Shown: positions 41,267 to 51,149, counted from the stretch's first letter. The stretch is DNA of 64,000 bases from Chryseobacterium oncorhynchi (GCF_002899895.1 NZ_PPEI02000005.1:357573-421572); one strand, 5' to 3'. A program made the numbers and translations. Notes: generated by a model not told the origin, from the letters alone.

Positions 41267-42472
41267 ATGAAAATTCTACACACTGCCGACTGGCATTTAG
41301 GAAAACGACTGGACCGATTCTCCCGACTGGAAGAACAAGTTTCAGTAATGGAGGAGATCATTATGATTGCTGATGAAGAAAATGTTGACCTTATTCTTAT
41401 CGCCGGTGATCTTTTTGATAATTTCAACCCCGCGGTTGAAGCGGTTGAACTTTTCTATAAAACACTAAAACGTTTATCACAAAATGGTAAACGTCCTATA
41501 ATTGCTATTTCCGGAAATCACGATTCCCCTAACCTCATCAATGCCCCAGATCCTTTGGCTAGAGAATGCGGAATTATTTTAATAGGACATCCTAAGGCAG
41601 AGATTACTCCTTTTGGAACTGAATATTTTAAAATTATAAATTCAAAAGAGGGTTTTATCGAAATAGAGATCAAAAATATGAATTATCCGGTGAGAATACT
41701 TCATACCCCTTACGCCAATGAAATCCGTTTAAAAGAATATTTTGGAGAAAATAAGGAAGAGGAGATCAATAAAGTACTTTCTCAAACTTGGAAAAATCTT
41801 GCAGATGAGTTTTGTGATGAAACCGGGATCAATCTCCTTATGGCACATCTTTATATGAATAAGAAAGGTAGTGCAATACTGGAAGAACCTGAGGGTGAAA
41901 AACCCATTAAAATTGGAAATGCAGATCTTATTTATTCGGACAGTATTCCTGAGCAGATTCAATATACTGCTTTAGGACATTTGCATGGCTTTCAAAATAT
42001 CGGAACAAAGGAAAAACCTGTCATTTATTCGTCCTCTCCTCTATGCTACAGTTTTAGTGAAGCAGGACAGACAAAATATATTTCCATTATCAACGCAGAA
42101 CCGGGAAAAGCAGTTTCCTATGAAAAGATCGCCTTGAAAAATGGAAGGGCCTTGGTAAGAAAAACCTTTACATCCGTTGAAGAAACGGTTGAATGGCTGC
42201 AGGAAAATCCGAAAACATTTATTGAGCTTACCCTAGAGAGTGAAACGTTCTTAACGGCCGATGAAAGAAAATTAATCTATCAGTCCCATAATGGAATTGT
42301 TCATTTAATCCCAAAGGTCAAAAATCAGCTATCTGGTGAAGAACTGAGCCATGAGATTAATTTAAATCAGGATATAGAAACATTGTTCAAGGATTATTTT
42401 AAATCGAAAAATAATGGTCAGGAAGCCAATGAAGAATTGATGAATTTGTTTAACGAAATTTTAAATACCTAA
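41267..42472 (+). CDS. sbcD: Exonuclease subunit SbcD
   Basis: This 401-residue nuclease subunit of the SbcCD complex cuts DNA hairpins and protein-blocked ends (Mre11 family). The calcineurin-like motifs are ILHTADWHLGKRL, LILIAGDLFDN and AISGNHDSPNL, and TALGHLHGFQ follows; all metal ligands are visible. I chose the ATG at 41267; an upstream frame from 41219 lies inside the small gene. It is 3 bp before sbcC. Confidence 0.92.
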   Translation: MKILHTADWHLGKRLDRFSRLEEQVSVMEEIIMIADEENVDLILIAGDLFDNFNPAVEAVELFYKTLKRLSQNGKRPIIAISGNHDSPNLINAPDPLARECGIILIGHPKAEITPFGTEYFKIINSKEGFIEIEIKNMNYPVRILHTPYANEIRLKEYFGENKEEEINKVLSQTWKNLADEFCDETGINLLMAHLYMNKKGSAILEEPEGEKPIKIGNADLIYSDSIPEQIQYTALGHLHGFQNIGTKEKPVIYSSSPLCYSFSEAGQTKYISIINAEPGKAVSYEKIALKNGRALVRKTFTSVEETVEWLQENPKTFIELTLESETFLTADERKLIYQSHNGIVHLIPKVKNQLSGEELSHEINLNQDIETLFKDYFKSKNNGQEANEELMNLFNEILNT

Positions 42473-42475
42473 GCC

Positions 42476-45400
42476 ATGATTCCTATTCAACTAACAATTG
42501 AAGGTCTGTATTCTTATCAGGAACGCCAGACTATTGATTTCAGAAATCTTACGGATGCAGGGTTATTCGGTATTTTTGGTGCGGTGGGCTCTGGAAAATC
42601 ATCGGTTCTTGAAGCTATTTCATTTGCTTTATATGGTGAAACTGAGCGTCTGAATATGCGTGACAAAAGAGCTTACAACATGATGAATTTAAAATCAAAC
42701 AGTTCTTACATAGAATTTGATTTTATTAATTATGAAAATAAGCTGTTTCGTGCTACCAGAGATTTTAGACGAAATTCTAAAAAATTTGAGGATGTAAAGC
42801 CCTATTCAGTTACGTTCTATGAGAATATCAATGGAAAATGGATTCCCTTGGATCACTCCAATGCAGAAACCGTAATTGGTTTAAGCTATTCAAATTTTAA
42901 GCGAACCATCATTATTCCACAAGGACAGTTCAAGGAGTTCCTTGAATTAGGTGCTGCAGACAGAACGAATATGATGAAGGAAATCTTTAATCTTCAGAAA
43001 TTTGATCTTCAGAATAATGTTTCAGCTTTACATGCAAGAAACAGATCAGAACTTGATCAACTTGAGGGCCAGCTAAAAGGTTTTGAAGAGATCAACGAAG
43101 AAAAAATTAAGCTTCAGCAAGAACTTTTGGTAGAGGAACAAAAAAAACTGAATCAAGCCAACGAAAGCTTTGAAAAGGTTTCCCAGACCTATCAACAATT
43201 AAAGAACTTAAAAACTGACTTTGAAAGTTTAAAACAAAATAAAGAAAACTTCAACCAACTCTCTGAACAAAAGCCTCAAATAGATGCTTTGGAAGCACAA
43301 GCTGAGTTGTATGATCGTACTTTCAGAATTTTCAATCCCTTAATTACTGAGAAAAACAGGCTTTCAAAAGGAATTATTGAAAAAAGAAGTGAAAGAGAAA
43401 GCCAAATAAAGGCCTTACAGGAGACTGAAGTTGTTTTTAATACTATAAAGGAGCAGCTCTCTACTTTGGAACCTAAGTTCAAAGCTTTGGAACAGTCCAG
43501 AATAAAGGAAAACGATCTTAATCTTATCATACAGATTTTGAAATTTTCTGAGGAAATTAAGATCCTTAATGAGAGAACTCAAAAGGGTTCTGAGAAAGTA
43601 GCAGAAGTAAATACTAATAAAGAAGCCATTCAAAAAAGGATTGCTGAACTTTCTAAAAGTATTGATGTTTTAAAAGGACAAAGACTTGATGCGGCTTTAC
43701 TTTCCAATGTGGGAAGCTGGTTTATTCAACAAAAGAGCTTCAAAAAATCACAACAGGATCAGGTTGAAAAGATTGAAAAGCATCAGAAACAGATACAATT
43801 GATCTCTGAAGAATTAAAGCTATTCTCATTTCAGGAAAACTTCAAGGAAGATTTCAATGCTAGAAAACAACTGCTGGAGGTCAGCAAAAAGGAGTTCTCT
43901 CAAAAACTGGATCATTTAAAGATTCAAAAGGAACTTTCCCGTTTTGCTAGTGAACTTCATGATGGAGAAGCCTGCCCTCTTTGTGGTTCTCAGGAGCACA
44001 CGCATATTGTGGAATTTCATGATGTAAATACTGAGTTACTGGAAATTCAGGAAAAAATCTTGACTGTTGAAAAAGAGATCTTGAAGATTCAACAGCAGGA
44101 AACTGAAGTTGAAAAAATTCTCGACAAGAAGAAGATTTTTGAGGAACAACTTTTAGCAGAACAAAAAAATCTACAACAGCTCCAAAAGGACATTGAGGAA
44201 CATATTCAGCATTTTATTTGGAAACAATTCAGCCCGGATCAGGAAGATGATTTCGAGAAAAAAAGATCGGATTCATTTGCCCTGGAAAAAAAGATTGAAG
44301 AGATTGACAAGAATATTGCCTTAGAGCGTGAAGCTTTAGAAAAGGAAAACAAGGTTTTAGAAAAATATAAAAATGCTTTGGAAACTTTCAAGCTTGAGGA
44401 AGTAACGAAGCAGGAACAAATCAATATCAGCCGTTCTAATCTGAAAATTCTGGAATGGAGTATCTATGAACAAAAAGCCGTAGCAGAGGTTGAAGAAACT
44501 TTTCAGAAGTTAGCCCAATCCAATACTGAAACGGAACAACAATATCAAAAGGCATCTCAACAGGAAAAAGATCTTGCTCCTAAACTGGCAGAGCAAAAAA
44601 CTATTGTCAGCCAATCAGAAAAGCAGATTGCAGAACTTGAAAAAGAGGTTTCTCAGAATCAGAATGCTATAAATAACGCTTTAAGTGAACAAAACTTCGC
44701 AGATTTTAAGGAGGTTGAATATCTTTTACAACTGGAAATCAACATTCAGGAAGTAAGGGCTAAAATTCAACAGTTTAAAATTGATTTTGAAGCCTTAAAG
44801 AAAATGATTGAAAGTCTGGAACTGAAACTTAAAGGCCTTTCTTTTGATGATGAGCATTTTTCTTTGGTTGAAAAACAGTTTGGCGAAACTCAGAGTGAGC
44901 TGAAGAAAATCAATGATTCGGTTGTCACCATGACTGCCGAAAAAGAGCGTTTGGAAAAGGAATTCAAGAAAAAAGAAAACCTACTGAAAGATCTGGCAAA
45001 GCTTCAAAAACGTTCCGAAAATCTGAAACTGATGATGAATCTATTCAAGGGAGCCGGTTTTGTACAATATGTTTCTTCTATTTATCTGAGACAATTGTGT
45101 GATCATGCCAATGTTCGATTCCATAGGATGACGAGAAATCAACTGAGCCTTCAGCTTAATGAAAATAATGATTTTGAGATTGTTGATTACCTCAACGAAG
45201 GCAGAAGCAGAAGTGTAAAAACACTTTCAGGCGGACAGGCTTTTCAGGTATCATTAAGTCTGGCATTAGCATTGGCAGAAAGTGTTCAGGCCAATGCACA
45301 GGCAGATAAGAACTTCTTTTTTATCGATGAGGGCTTCGGGACACAGGATACCGAATCAGTTAATATTGTGTTTGAAACCCTGACAAATCTAATGAAAGAG

Positions 45401-45511
45401 AATAGAATTGTGGGGATTATTTCTCACGTTGAAGAGCTTAAAGAAAAGATTCCTACTGCCTTGAATATTGTAAAGGATGAGGAAAGAGGAAGCTTGATTG
45501 AGATTGTATAA
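42476..45511 (+). CDS. sbcC: Exonuclease subunit SbcC (Rad50-like)
   Basis: This 1011-residue SMC-like ATPase pairs with SbcD. The N-terminal Walker A is FGAVGSGKSSVLEAI (about residue 38); long coiled coils flank the zinc-hook motif CPLCG near residue 500; the C-terminal part has the ABC signature LSGGQAFQVS and Walker B NFFFIDEGFGTQD. Length is normal. The complex controls palindromes and double-strand breaks, which is of interest because this region has several inverted repeats. Confidence 0.92.
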   Translation: MIPIQLTIEGLYSYQERQTIDFRNLTDAGLFGIFGAVGSGKSSVLEAISFALYGETERLNMRDKRAYNMMNLKSNSSYIEFDFINYENKLFRATRDFRRNSKKFEDVKPYSVTFYENINGKWIPLDHSNAETVIGLSYSNFKRTIIIPQGQFKEFLELGAADRTNMMKEIFNLQKFDLQNNVSALHARNRSELDQLEGQLKGFEEINEEKIKLQQELLVEEQKKLNQANESFEKVSQTYQQLKNLKTDFESLKQNKENFNQLSEQKPQIDALEAQAELYDRTFRIFNPLITEKNRLSKGIIEKRSERESQIKALQETEVVFNTIKEQLSTLEPKFKALEQSRIKENDLNLIIQILKFSEEIKILNERTQKGSEKVAEVNTNKEAIQKRIAELSKSIDVLKGQRLDAALLSNVGSWFIQQKSFKKSQQDQVEKIEKHQKQIQLISEELKLFSFQENFKEDFNARKQLLEVSKKEFSQKLDHLKIQKELSRFASELHDGEACPLCGSQEHTHIVEFHDVNTELLEIQEKILTVEKEILKIQQQETEVEKILDKKKIFEEQLLAEQKNLQQLQKDIEEHIQHFIWKQFSPDQEDDFEKKRSDSFALEKKIEEIDKNIALEREALEKENKVLEKYKNALETFKLEEVTKQEQINISRSNLKILEWSIYEQKAVAEVEETFQKLAQSNTETEQQYQKASQQEKDLAPKLAEQKTIVSQSEKQIAELEKEVSQNQNAINNALSEQNFADFKEVEYLLQLEINIQEVRAKIQQFKIDFEALKKMIESLELKLKGLSFDDEHFSLVEKQFGETQSELKKINDSVVTMTAEKERLEKEFKKKENLLKDLAKLQKRSENLKLMMNLFKGAGFVQYVSSIYLRQLCDHANVRFHRMTRNQLSLQLNENNDFEIVDYLNEGRSRSVKTLSGGQAFQVSLSLALALAESVQANAQADKNFFFIDEGFGTQDTESVNIVFETLTNLMKENRIVGIISHVEELKEKIPTALNIVKDEERGSLIEIV

Positions 45512-45528
45512 CTGTCAATTTTAAAAGT

Positions 45529-45576
45529 ACAAAAGTCACAAAGGTCTTTATTTAAAAAAACTTTTGTGACTTTTGT
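45529..45576. terminator. Long inverted repeat between sbcC and the LLM gene
   Basis: The 16-base arms ACAAAAGTCACAAAGG (45529) and CTTTTGTGACTTTTGT (45561) are complementary at 15 positions; the loop is AT-rich. It lies between two convergent stops and probably works in both directions. Confidence 0.6.
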
Positions 45577-45597
45577 GATTAAATACATTAGGTTCTC

Positions 45598-46623
45598 TTA
45601 CAATCCCTGTATCATTGGTTTTACTTCATTTCCAAATAACTCAATTGATTTCATCATGATATCATGAGCCGGATCACCGATATCCATATGTCCGATAAAT
45701 CTGGTGATTCCGAAAATTTCTTTCATGTAAGCAATTTTATCTGCTACTTCAGCAGGACTACCGATAAATAATGCACCATCTTTACTTCTTCCTCCATCAT
45801 ACTGCATTTTGGTGTAAGGTGCCCAACCTCTGGAAGCTCCTATCCTATCCATTTGGGATTTATAATTATTAAAATACCCATCTACTACATTTTGATCATT
45901 ACTCACAAAGGTATGGGAGTGAATGGCAATTTGCATTTTGGAAACATCATGCCCCGCTTTTTGGTATTCCTGTTTGTAAAATTCGATTAAATTTTTAAAC
46001 TGGGCAGGCATTCCACCAATGATTGCTACCACTAAAGGCATTCCTAACTGGGCCGCACTTAAAACAGATTGTGGAGTTCCACCTACAGCTCTCCAAATAG
46101 AAATTTTCCCGTTGTTCTTTGCTCTTGGATAAACGGTTTGGTTTTCCATTGGTGCACGAAGTTTTCCAGACCAGGTTACATTTTCTTCGGTATTGATCTT
46201 CAATAACAATTCCAATTTCTCGTCAAAAAGTGCTTCGTAATCGTTTAATGAATAACCATATAATGGAAATGATTCAATAAAGCTTCCACGCCCTACAAAT
46301 ATTTCTGCCCTTCCGTTGGAAATCAGATCCAGTGTTGAGAAATCTTCATAAACTTTTACCGGTTCTGATGAGCTTAACACGGTAACACCACTTGCCAGTT
46401 TTATATTTTTTGTAATGCTTGCTGCTGCTGCCAATACCATTTCAGGTGATGAAACTGCATAATCCGGACGGTGATGCTCTCCCATGGCAAAGACATCGAT
46501 TCCTACCTCATCCATTAATTTCACCTGTTCCAATATTTCATGAATCTTGGTTCCTGCATCTCTATATTTTCCGGTTGACTGGTCTAAAGCCAAGTCACCG
46601 AACATTCCTATTCCTAATTCCAT
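45598..46623 (-). CDS. LLM-class flavin-dependent oxidoreductase
   Basis: This 341-residue enzyme belongs to the bacterial luciferase-like monooxygenases. The family parts are LMDEVGIDVFAMGEHHRPDYAVSSP, NIKLASGVTVLSSSEPVKVYEDFSTLDLISNGRAEIFVGRG and FIGSPAEVADKIAYMKE. The flavin binds in a TIM barrel; the substrate is not evident. It probably uses F420 or FMN. A -7 element (TAATTTTG, minus strand 46650-46643) lies upstream. Confidence 0.85.
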   Translation of the reverse strand: MELGIGMFGDLALDQSTGKYRDAGTKIHEILEQVKLMDEVGIDVFAMGEHHRPDYAVSSPEMVLAAAASITKNIKLASGVTVLSSSEPVKVYEDFSTLDLISNGRAEIFVGRGSFIESFPLYGYSLNDYEALFDEKLELLLKINTEENVTWSGKLRAPMENQTVYPRAKNNGKISIWRAVGGTPQSVLSAAQLGMPLVVAIIGGMPAQFKNLIEFYKQEYQKAGHDVSKMQIAIHSHTFVSNDQNVVDGYFNNYKSQMDRIGASRGWAPYTKMQYDGGRSKDGALFIGSPAEVADKIAYMKEIFGITRFIGHMDIGDPAHDIMMKSIELFGNEVKPMIQGL

Positions 46624-46723
46624 ATTGTTGATTTTAGTTGTACAAAATTACCACTATGAAAAATCAAAAACATTGATGTTTGTTAAGATCGGAACTCCTG
46701 TTTTATATAAATGGTACTTTTTG

Positions 46724-46906
46724 TTGGAAAACGCAAAGGTGCAAAGATTTTTTATTTTCGTATTGTTTTTAAGGCGCAAGAAAATCAAAGATTTTCAGCA
46801 AAGATTAGTTCTTATAGAATTAGGATTATAAAATTTTATCGCAGATAAAATCTTTGCGCCTTGCAACATCACCCATTTAATAATTTTGCGTCTTTGCGCT
46901 TTCCAA
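46724..46906. repeat. MITE-like 183-bp element with inverted ends
   Basis: The left end 46724-46748 (TTGGAAAACGCAAAGG...) and the right end 46883-46906 (...GCGCTTTCCAA) are inverted, matching at about 20 of 23 positions. Inside, AAGGCGCAAG at 46771-46780 and TTGCGCCTT at 46853-46862 make a second nested pair. No coding frame fits. It is probably a small non-autonomous element or folded RNA. Confidence 0.6.
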
Positions 46907-46923
46907 AAAGATTAGCAAAAAAC

Positions 46924-46953
46924 AAAAAATCCAGCCGTTCCGGCTGGATTTTT
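46924..46953 (-). terminator. Terminator of the DPP-IV gene
   Basis: The perfect stem AAAATCCAGCCG / CGGCTGGATTTT has a 3-base loop and A/T flanks suitable for both directions. Confidence 0.82.
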
Positions 46954-46956
46954 CTA

Positions 46957-49095
46957 TTATTTTTTAAGATATAGATCAAAGTAATCTGTGATTTTCTGCA
47001 TCAGGTGAACTCTGTCTTTTCCGATAACATTGTGTGGGTGTCCCGGATATGCAAAGTAGTCTAACTGAACGCCATTATCAACCGCTGACTTGATGAATTT
47101 TATAGAATGTTGCCATACTACTACATCATCTTGTGCCCCGTGAATCATTAATAATTTCCCTTTCAGGTTCTGAACTTTATTCAAAAGATTAGCCGTAGCG
47201 TAACCTTGTGGGTTTTCCTGCGGAGTATCCATATACCTTTCACCGTACATAATTTCGTACATGCTCCAGTCAATTACCGGTCCACCAGCAACACCTACCT
47301 TAAATACATCAGGCTTACGAAGCATGAAGCTTGTTGTCATAAATCCTCCGAAACTCCATCCATGGATACCCATTTTTTCTGCATCCACATATGGAAGAGA
47401 TTTCAGGTAGTCTACCCCTTTCATTTGGTCGTTCATCTCTGTTGTTCCTAAATTTCTGAAAACCGCCTGTTCAAATTTCATTCCACGGTTGGAAGAACCT
47501 CTTCCATCCATTGTAAAGATGATATATCCGTTTTGAGCCATATACTCATACCAAAGATTTCCGGAAGCCGGGAAGCTATTCGTGATTAACTGTAAGTGCG
47601 GTCCGTTGTACAGATAAACAATGGTTGGATATTTTTTATTGGGATCAAAATTCGTTGGCAGGATCACTTTACCGTATAATGGTGTTCCATCATCAGCTTT
47701 TAATTCTACATTTTTAATTTCCGGTCTCTGATAGTTCTTTAATGGATTTTCAGAAGTAAGAATATTTGTAGATTTTAAATTCGCTGTATTAATGATATTC
47801 CCTACTCTCGGAGAGTTTGCATTACTGTAAGCATCATATAAATGGTTTCCGTCACTGCTTAGAACTCCGGTATGCATTCCCTCACTGTTGTCAAGTCTTT
47901 GCATATTGAAATTCGTCCAGTTGATCTTATATAAATGTCTTTCTAAAGGAGTTTCTTTTGTTGAAGTAAAATAAATTTCCTTTTTCTTATCGTTGAATCC
48001 TAAGATATCGGTTACTAACCAGTCTCCTTTTGTGATCTGAGCAACCAATCCTTTGTCCAGGTTATAATGGAATAAATGGTTGTATCCTGTTCTCTGACTT
48101 TGCCAGATGAAATCGGTATTTGAATTAGGGAAGAATGTAAGCGGATGTTGTGGCTCAACATATTTGCTGTCTGTTTCTTCAAATAATGTTTTCACCAATG
48201 TTCCGGTAGCAGCATCATATTGATTCATTTTCATATGATTCTGTCCTCTGTTCAATACACCTACAAAGATGTATTTTGAATCGGGACTCCACGTAATAGC
48301 TGTTAGATACTGGTCTTTTTCACCCTCAACTTTTAGGAAAGTTGTTGCCTGAGTTTTAATATTGAAAATACCTAATGTTACCTGGTGCGAAGCTTGCCCA
48401 GCCATTGGGTACTTCATATTATGATTAACAGCTGGCGTTACAGACCAATCAATGATCGGGTAATCTGCTACCATCGTCTGATCCATTTTGTAGAAAGCTA
48501 CGCTTTCAGAATTTGGAGCCGGGAAAATTCCTGTATCAATTCCGAATTCGTTTCTGTGAACGGCTTGACCACTGATTACATTTTCATTGGTTTCATTGGT
48601 TACCGCAATGGTTTTTCCGTTTTTGTTAACAAATAAATTATTCTTTGCTGTAAAGGCAAAAGTCTGCCCGTCACCAAACATTTTTACATTGGCAGCATCC
48701 TGATCTACAGCCACTGAATTCTTTACTTTCCAATCGTTTCCTGATTTTTCTATCCAGAACATTTTACCACCTGTGTTAAAATACCCATTGGATGTTTCCG
48801 TAAATTTGATAGATGGAACAGTTTTCAACTTATCGTTTGTAAACTGCCTGTTCAATTGTGTCAGAGATACCAAGGTGTCTTGTTTGTTTGTTTTTAAATC
48901 TGTTGCCAGATATCCACCTTTTACTGCCTGAATGTAAGATTTTCCGTCCGTAGACCATGAAAATTGTGAAATATTTTTCACGGCAAGGTTGGTTCTCATC
49001 CCATTTACAGCCTCCGCCATCGTAAATTTCTGTGTCTGAGCAAATGCTGAACTGCCCACAACAAGCATCAATAAAGAAAATTTATGTAATTTCAT
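46957..49095 (-). CDS. Dipeptidyl peptidase IV-type S9 peptidase
   Basis: This 712-residue enzyme removes Xaa-Pro dipeptides. It has a signal peptide (FSLLMLVVGSSAFAQ), a beta-propeller (about residues 40-450), and a C-terminal hydrolase domain with the catalytic Ser in HGWSFGGFM, Asp in IHGAQDDVVV and His in YPGHPHNV. The protein is periplasmic or secreted and helps peptide use. A perfect -7 element is located 20 bp upstream of the start. Confidence 0.9.
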   Translation of the reverse strand: MKLHKFSLLMLVVGSSAFAQTQKFTMAEAVNGMRTNLAVKNISQFSWSTDGKSYIQAVKGGYLATDLKTNKQDTLVSLTQLNRQFTNDKLKTVPSIKFTETSNGYFNTGGKMFWIEKSGNDWKVKNSVAVDQDAANVKMFGDGQTFAFTAKNNLFVNKNGKTIAVTNETNENVISGQAVHRNEFGIDTGIFPAPNSESVAFYKMDQTMVADYPIIDWSVTPAVNHNMKYPMAGQASHQVTLGIFNIKTQATTFLKVEGEKDQYLTAITWSPDSKYIFVGVLNRGQNHMKMNQYDAATGTLVKTLFEETDSKYVEPQHPLTFFPNSNTDFIWQSQRTGYNHLFHYNLDKGLVAQITKGDWLVTDILGFNDKKKEIYFTSTKETPLERHLYKINWTNFNMQRLDNSEGMHTGVLSSDGNHLYDAYSNANSPRVGNIINTANLKSTNILTSENPLKNYQRPEIKNVELKADDGTPLYGKVILPTNFDPNKKYPTIVYLYNGPHLQLITNSFPASGNLWYEYMAQNGYIIFTMDGRGSSNRGMKFEQAVFRNLGTTEMNDQMKGVDYLKSLPYVDAEKMGIHGWSFGGFMTTSFMLRKPDVFKVGVAGGPVIDWSMYEIMYGERYMDTPQENPQGYATANLLNKVQNLKGKLLMIHGAQDDVVVWQHSIKFIKSAVDNGVQLDYFAYPGHPHNVIGKDRVHLMQKITDYFDLYLKK

Positions 49096-49114
49096 TGTAT
49101 AAAATTGAATCCAT

Positions 49115-49122
49115 CAAAAATA
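49115..49122 (-). promoter_or_regulatory. -7 element of the DPP-IV gene
   Basis: On the minus strand the sequence reads TATTTTTG, a perfect TAnnTTTG match, 19 bp before the ATG at 49095. Confidence 0.55.
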
Positions 49123-49312
49123 AGAAATAAAAATCATCCGTTAAGAAATGTTAAAATAAAACATTCATAAAATATGATTAATGGATTGATAAAAATTATT
49201 TCTTACCTTAATACTAGAATTTTCTGGAGATTGTTGGACAAATATAGATATCCAAAATTGATCTAAAAGAGTATTTTCAGGGTACAGGAATTGTAATAAT
49301 GTGAAGATCCCA

Positions 49313-49418
49313 GCCCCGATAGTAACGGTTACCCCACAACATGTATTGGAGTTGAAAGGGTTTGGATGTTGGAGGGTATTGGCGTGAGGAGTATAAGTGG
49401 ATAGCGGGAAAAAGCTCC
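49313..49418 (+). repeat. Dispersed intergenic element, copy A
   Basis: It starts GCCCCGATAGTAACGGTTAC and ends in ATAGCGGGAAAAAGCTCC. The first 38 bp match copy B (63618-63721, opposite strand) at 32 positions and the last 43 bp at 35; the 20-25 bp in between differ. It lies between the DPP-IV and YceI genes, in an otherwise gene-free stretch from 49123 to 49501. Either a dispersed repeat or a structured RNA is possible. Confidence 0.6.
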
Positions 49419-49501
49419 CAAAAAAAGTTAAAGTTGGATGGAATTGGAAGCTTACATGCATTTCTTATCCTATATCAATGACTTGTATATGCTCTCTGTT
49501 C

Positions 49502-49509
49502 TAAATTTG
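49502..49509 (+). promoter_or_regulatory. -7 element of the YceI gene
   Basis: TAAATTTG is a perfect match 33 bp before the ATG at 49543, with a TTG at 49483-49485 (16-bp spacing). Confidence 0.55.
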
Positions 49510-49542
49510 CATCATTAATAATAACAAAAAATACAAAATACA

Positions 49543-50055
49543 ATGGCAACAAAATGGAACCTAGACCCAACGCATAGTGAAATTACTTTTAAAGTAAAAC
49601 ACATGATGATTTCTAATGTAAAAGGAAGTTTCAGAACTTTCACTGCTGAAATTGAGGCTGAAGATGAATTTTTTGCAAATGCAAAAACTACTGCAACAAT
49701 CCAGACTGATTCTGTATTCACTAATAATACAGACAGAGATAATCATTTAAAATCTGCGGAATTCTTCAATGCTGAAGCTCACCCAACGATCACTTTTGAA
49801 TCTCAGAAATTAAATAATGAGGTGGTAGGAAATCTTACCATTAACGGGATCACAAAGTCAATAGCATTGGATGTTGATTTCGGAGGAATCAATGTAGACC
49901 CATGGGGAAATACAAAAGCAGGTTTCTCTTTTGAAGGGAAAATCAGCAGAAAAGACTTTGGACTTAACTGGAATGCAGCTCTTGAAGCAGGAGGTGTAAT
50001 GGTGAGTGATGATGTAAAAATTGCTGGCGAATTACAGTTTGTAAAACAAGTATAA
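49543..50055 (+). CDS. YceI family lipocalin-like protein
   Basis: This 170-residue protein matches the YceI family: KWNLDPTHSEITFKVKHMMIS, VKGSFRTFTAEIEAEDEF, then DNHLKSAEFFNAEAHPTITFES and ISRKDFGLNWNAALEAGGVMVSDDV. YceI proteins bind polyisoprenoid chains in a beta-barrel. There is no signal peptide, so this is a cytoplasmic form, as is common in Bacteroidota. It has its own promoter. Confidence 0.88.
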   Translation: MATKWNLDPTHSEITFKVKHMMISNVKGSFRTFTAEIEAEDEFFANAKTTATIQTDSVFTNNTDRDNHLKSAEFFNAEAHPTITFESQKLNNEVVGNLTINGITKSIALDVDFGGINVDPWGNTKAGFSFEGKISRKDFGLNWNAALEAGGVMVSDDVKIAGELQFVKQV

Positions 50056-50235
50056 TTTGTAACATACTTTTTGAAAGGTTCAGGGATTTTTTACTAAAAC
50101 CTTGAACCTTTTATTTTTTTATTAATAAAGCTATTTAAACATTTTACAAAATTTTGACCTTTACGTTTTTGAAGATTTTTGATTTTCATCTTAATGTGGG
50201 CTAAAGTGTTTAAATATATTTAATATCAAATATTT

Positions 50236-51063
50236 ATGAATCTCAACGATCTGCAAAACATAAGCGAAAGCTTTAAAGATACTCAAAGAATGCCGGTTTT
50301 ATTTCTTGGACATGGTTCTCCCATGAATGCCATTGAAGAAAATCAGTTTGTACAGGGATTTCGGAAAGCGGCAAGTGAAATTTCAAAACCAAATGCCATT
50401 CTTTGTATTTCTGCGCATTGGTATACGCAGGGAACTTTTGTGACGGCTATGGAAATGCCTAAAACGATTCATGATTTTTATGGTTTTCCTAAAGAGCTGT
50501 TTGATGTACAATATCCGGCTCCGGGAAATCCGGAATTAGCCAGAGAAACTGCTGAACTCTTGCTTCCTATAGATGTGGAAGAAGATCATAATTGGGGTCT
50601 TGATCATGGTGCATGGTCTGTCATCAAGCATATGTATCCTAATGCAGATATCCCTGTAATCCAATTAAGCATTGATTATACAAAACCCTCACAGTATCAC
50701 TATGATCTGGCGAAAAGGCTGAATAAACTTCGTGAAAAAGGTATTCTGATCATCGGAAGCGGAAACATCGTTCACAATCTACGTTTAGTCGACTGGAAAA
50801 ACATCAATACAGTGGGCGCCGGCTGGGACTGGGCTATAGAAGCCAGAGAGAAAACCAACAACTGGCTTTTGGATGGTAATTTCCAGAATATTATTGACTA
50901 TCAGAAACAGGGAACATCATTGCAATATGCTATTCCTACGCCTGACCATTATCTGCCATTGCTCTATACTTTAGGATTAAAAGATAAATCTGAAGAACTC
51001 ACTTTGTTTAATGATGAACTTATTGGTGGTTCTCTTAGTATGACAAGTGTAAGGATTGGCTAA
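50236..51063 (+). CDS. ygiD: 4,5-DOPA dioxygenase extradiol (YgiD-like)
   Basis: This 275-residue protein belongs to the class III extradiol dioxygenases: PVLFLGHGSPMNAIEEN (metal-binding His), CISAHWYTQGTFVT, GLDHGAWSVIKHMYP and IIGSGNIVHNL. It opens catechol rings; the physiological substrate in bacteria is not certain. A 12-residue leader (LNDLQNISESF) precedes the family start. It converges with the subtilase gene. Confidence 0.85.
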   Translation: MNLNDLQNISESFKDTQRMPVLFLGHGSPMNAIEENQFVQGFRKAASEISKPNAILCISAHWYTQGTFVTAMEMPKTIHDFYGFPKELFDVQYPAPGNPELARETAELLLPIDVEEDHNWGLDHGAWSVIKHMYPNADIPVIQLSIDYTKPSQYHYDLAKRLNKLREKGILIIGSGNIVHNLRLVDWKNINTVGAGWDWAIEAREKTNNWLLDGNFQNIIDYQKQGTSLQYAIPTPDHYLPLLYTLGLKDKSEELTLFNDELIGGSLSMTSVRIG

Positions 51064-51095
51064 GAAATTTAAAGAAATATTTTTCTTAAAAATAA

Positions 51096-51130
51096 AAAAA
51101 GGAAATACCTCAGTGGAGATATTTCCTTTT
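51096..51130. terminator. Bidirectional terminator between ygiD and the subtilase gene
   Basis: The stem AAAAGGAAATACCTC / GAGATATTTCCTTTT has one mismatch and lies between two convergent stops (51063 and 51150), with A- and T-runs on both sides. Confidence 0.82.
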
Positions 51131-51149
51131 CTTTTATATTGGAATATGA

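Noticed and set aside
49165-49461. Minus-strand frame of 98 residues between DPP-IV and YceI genes
   Set aside because: It covers the dispersed element, is low in complexity and has no start signal.
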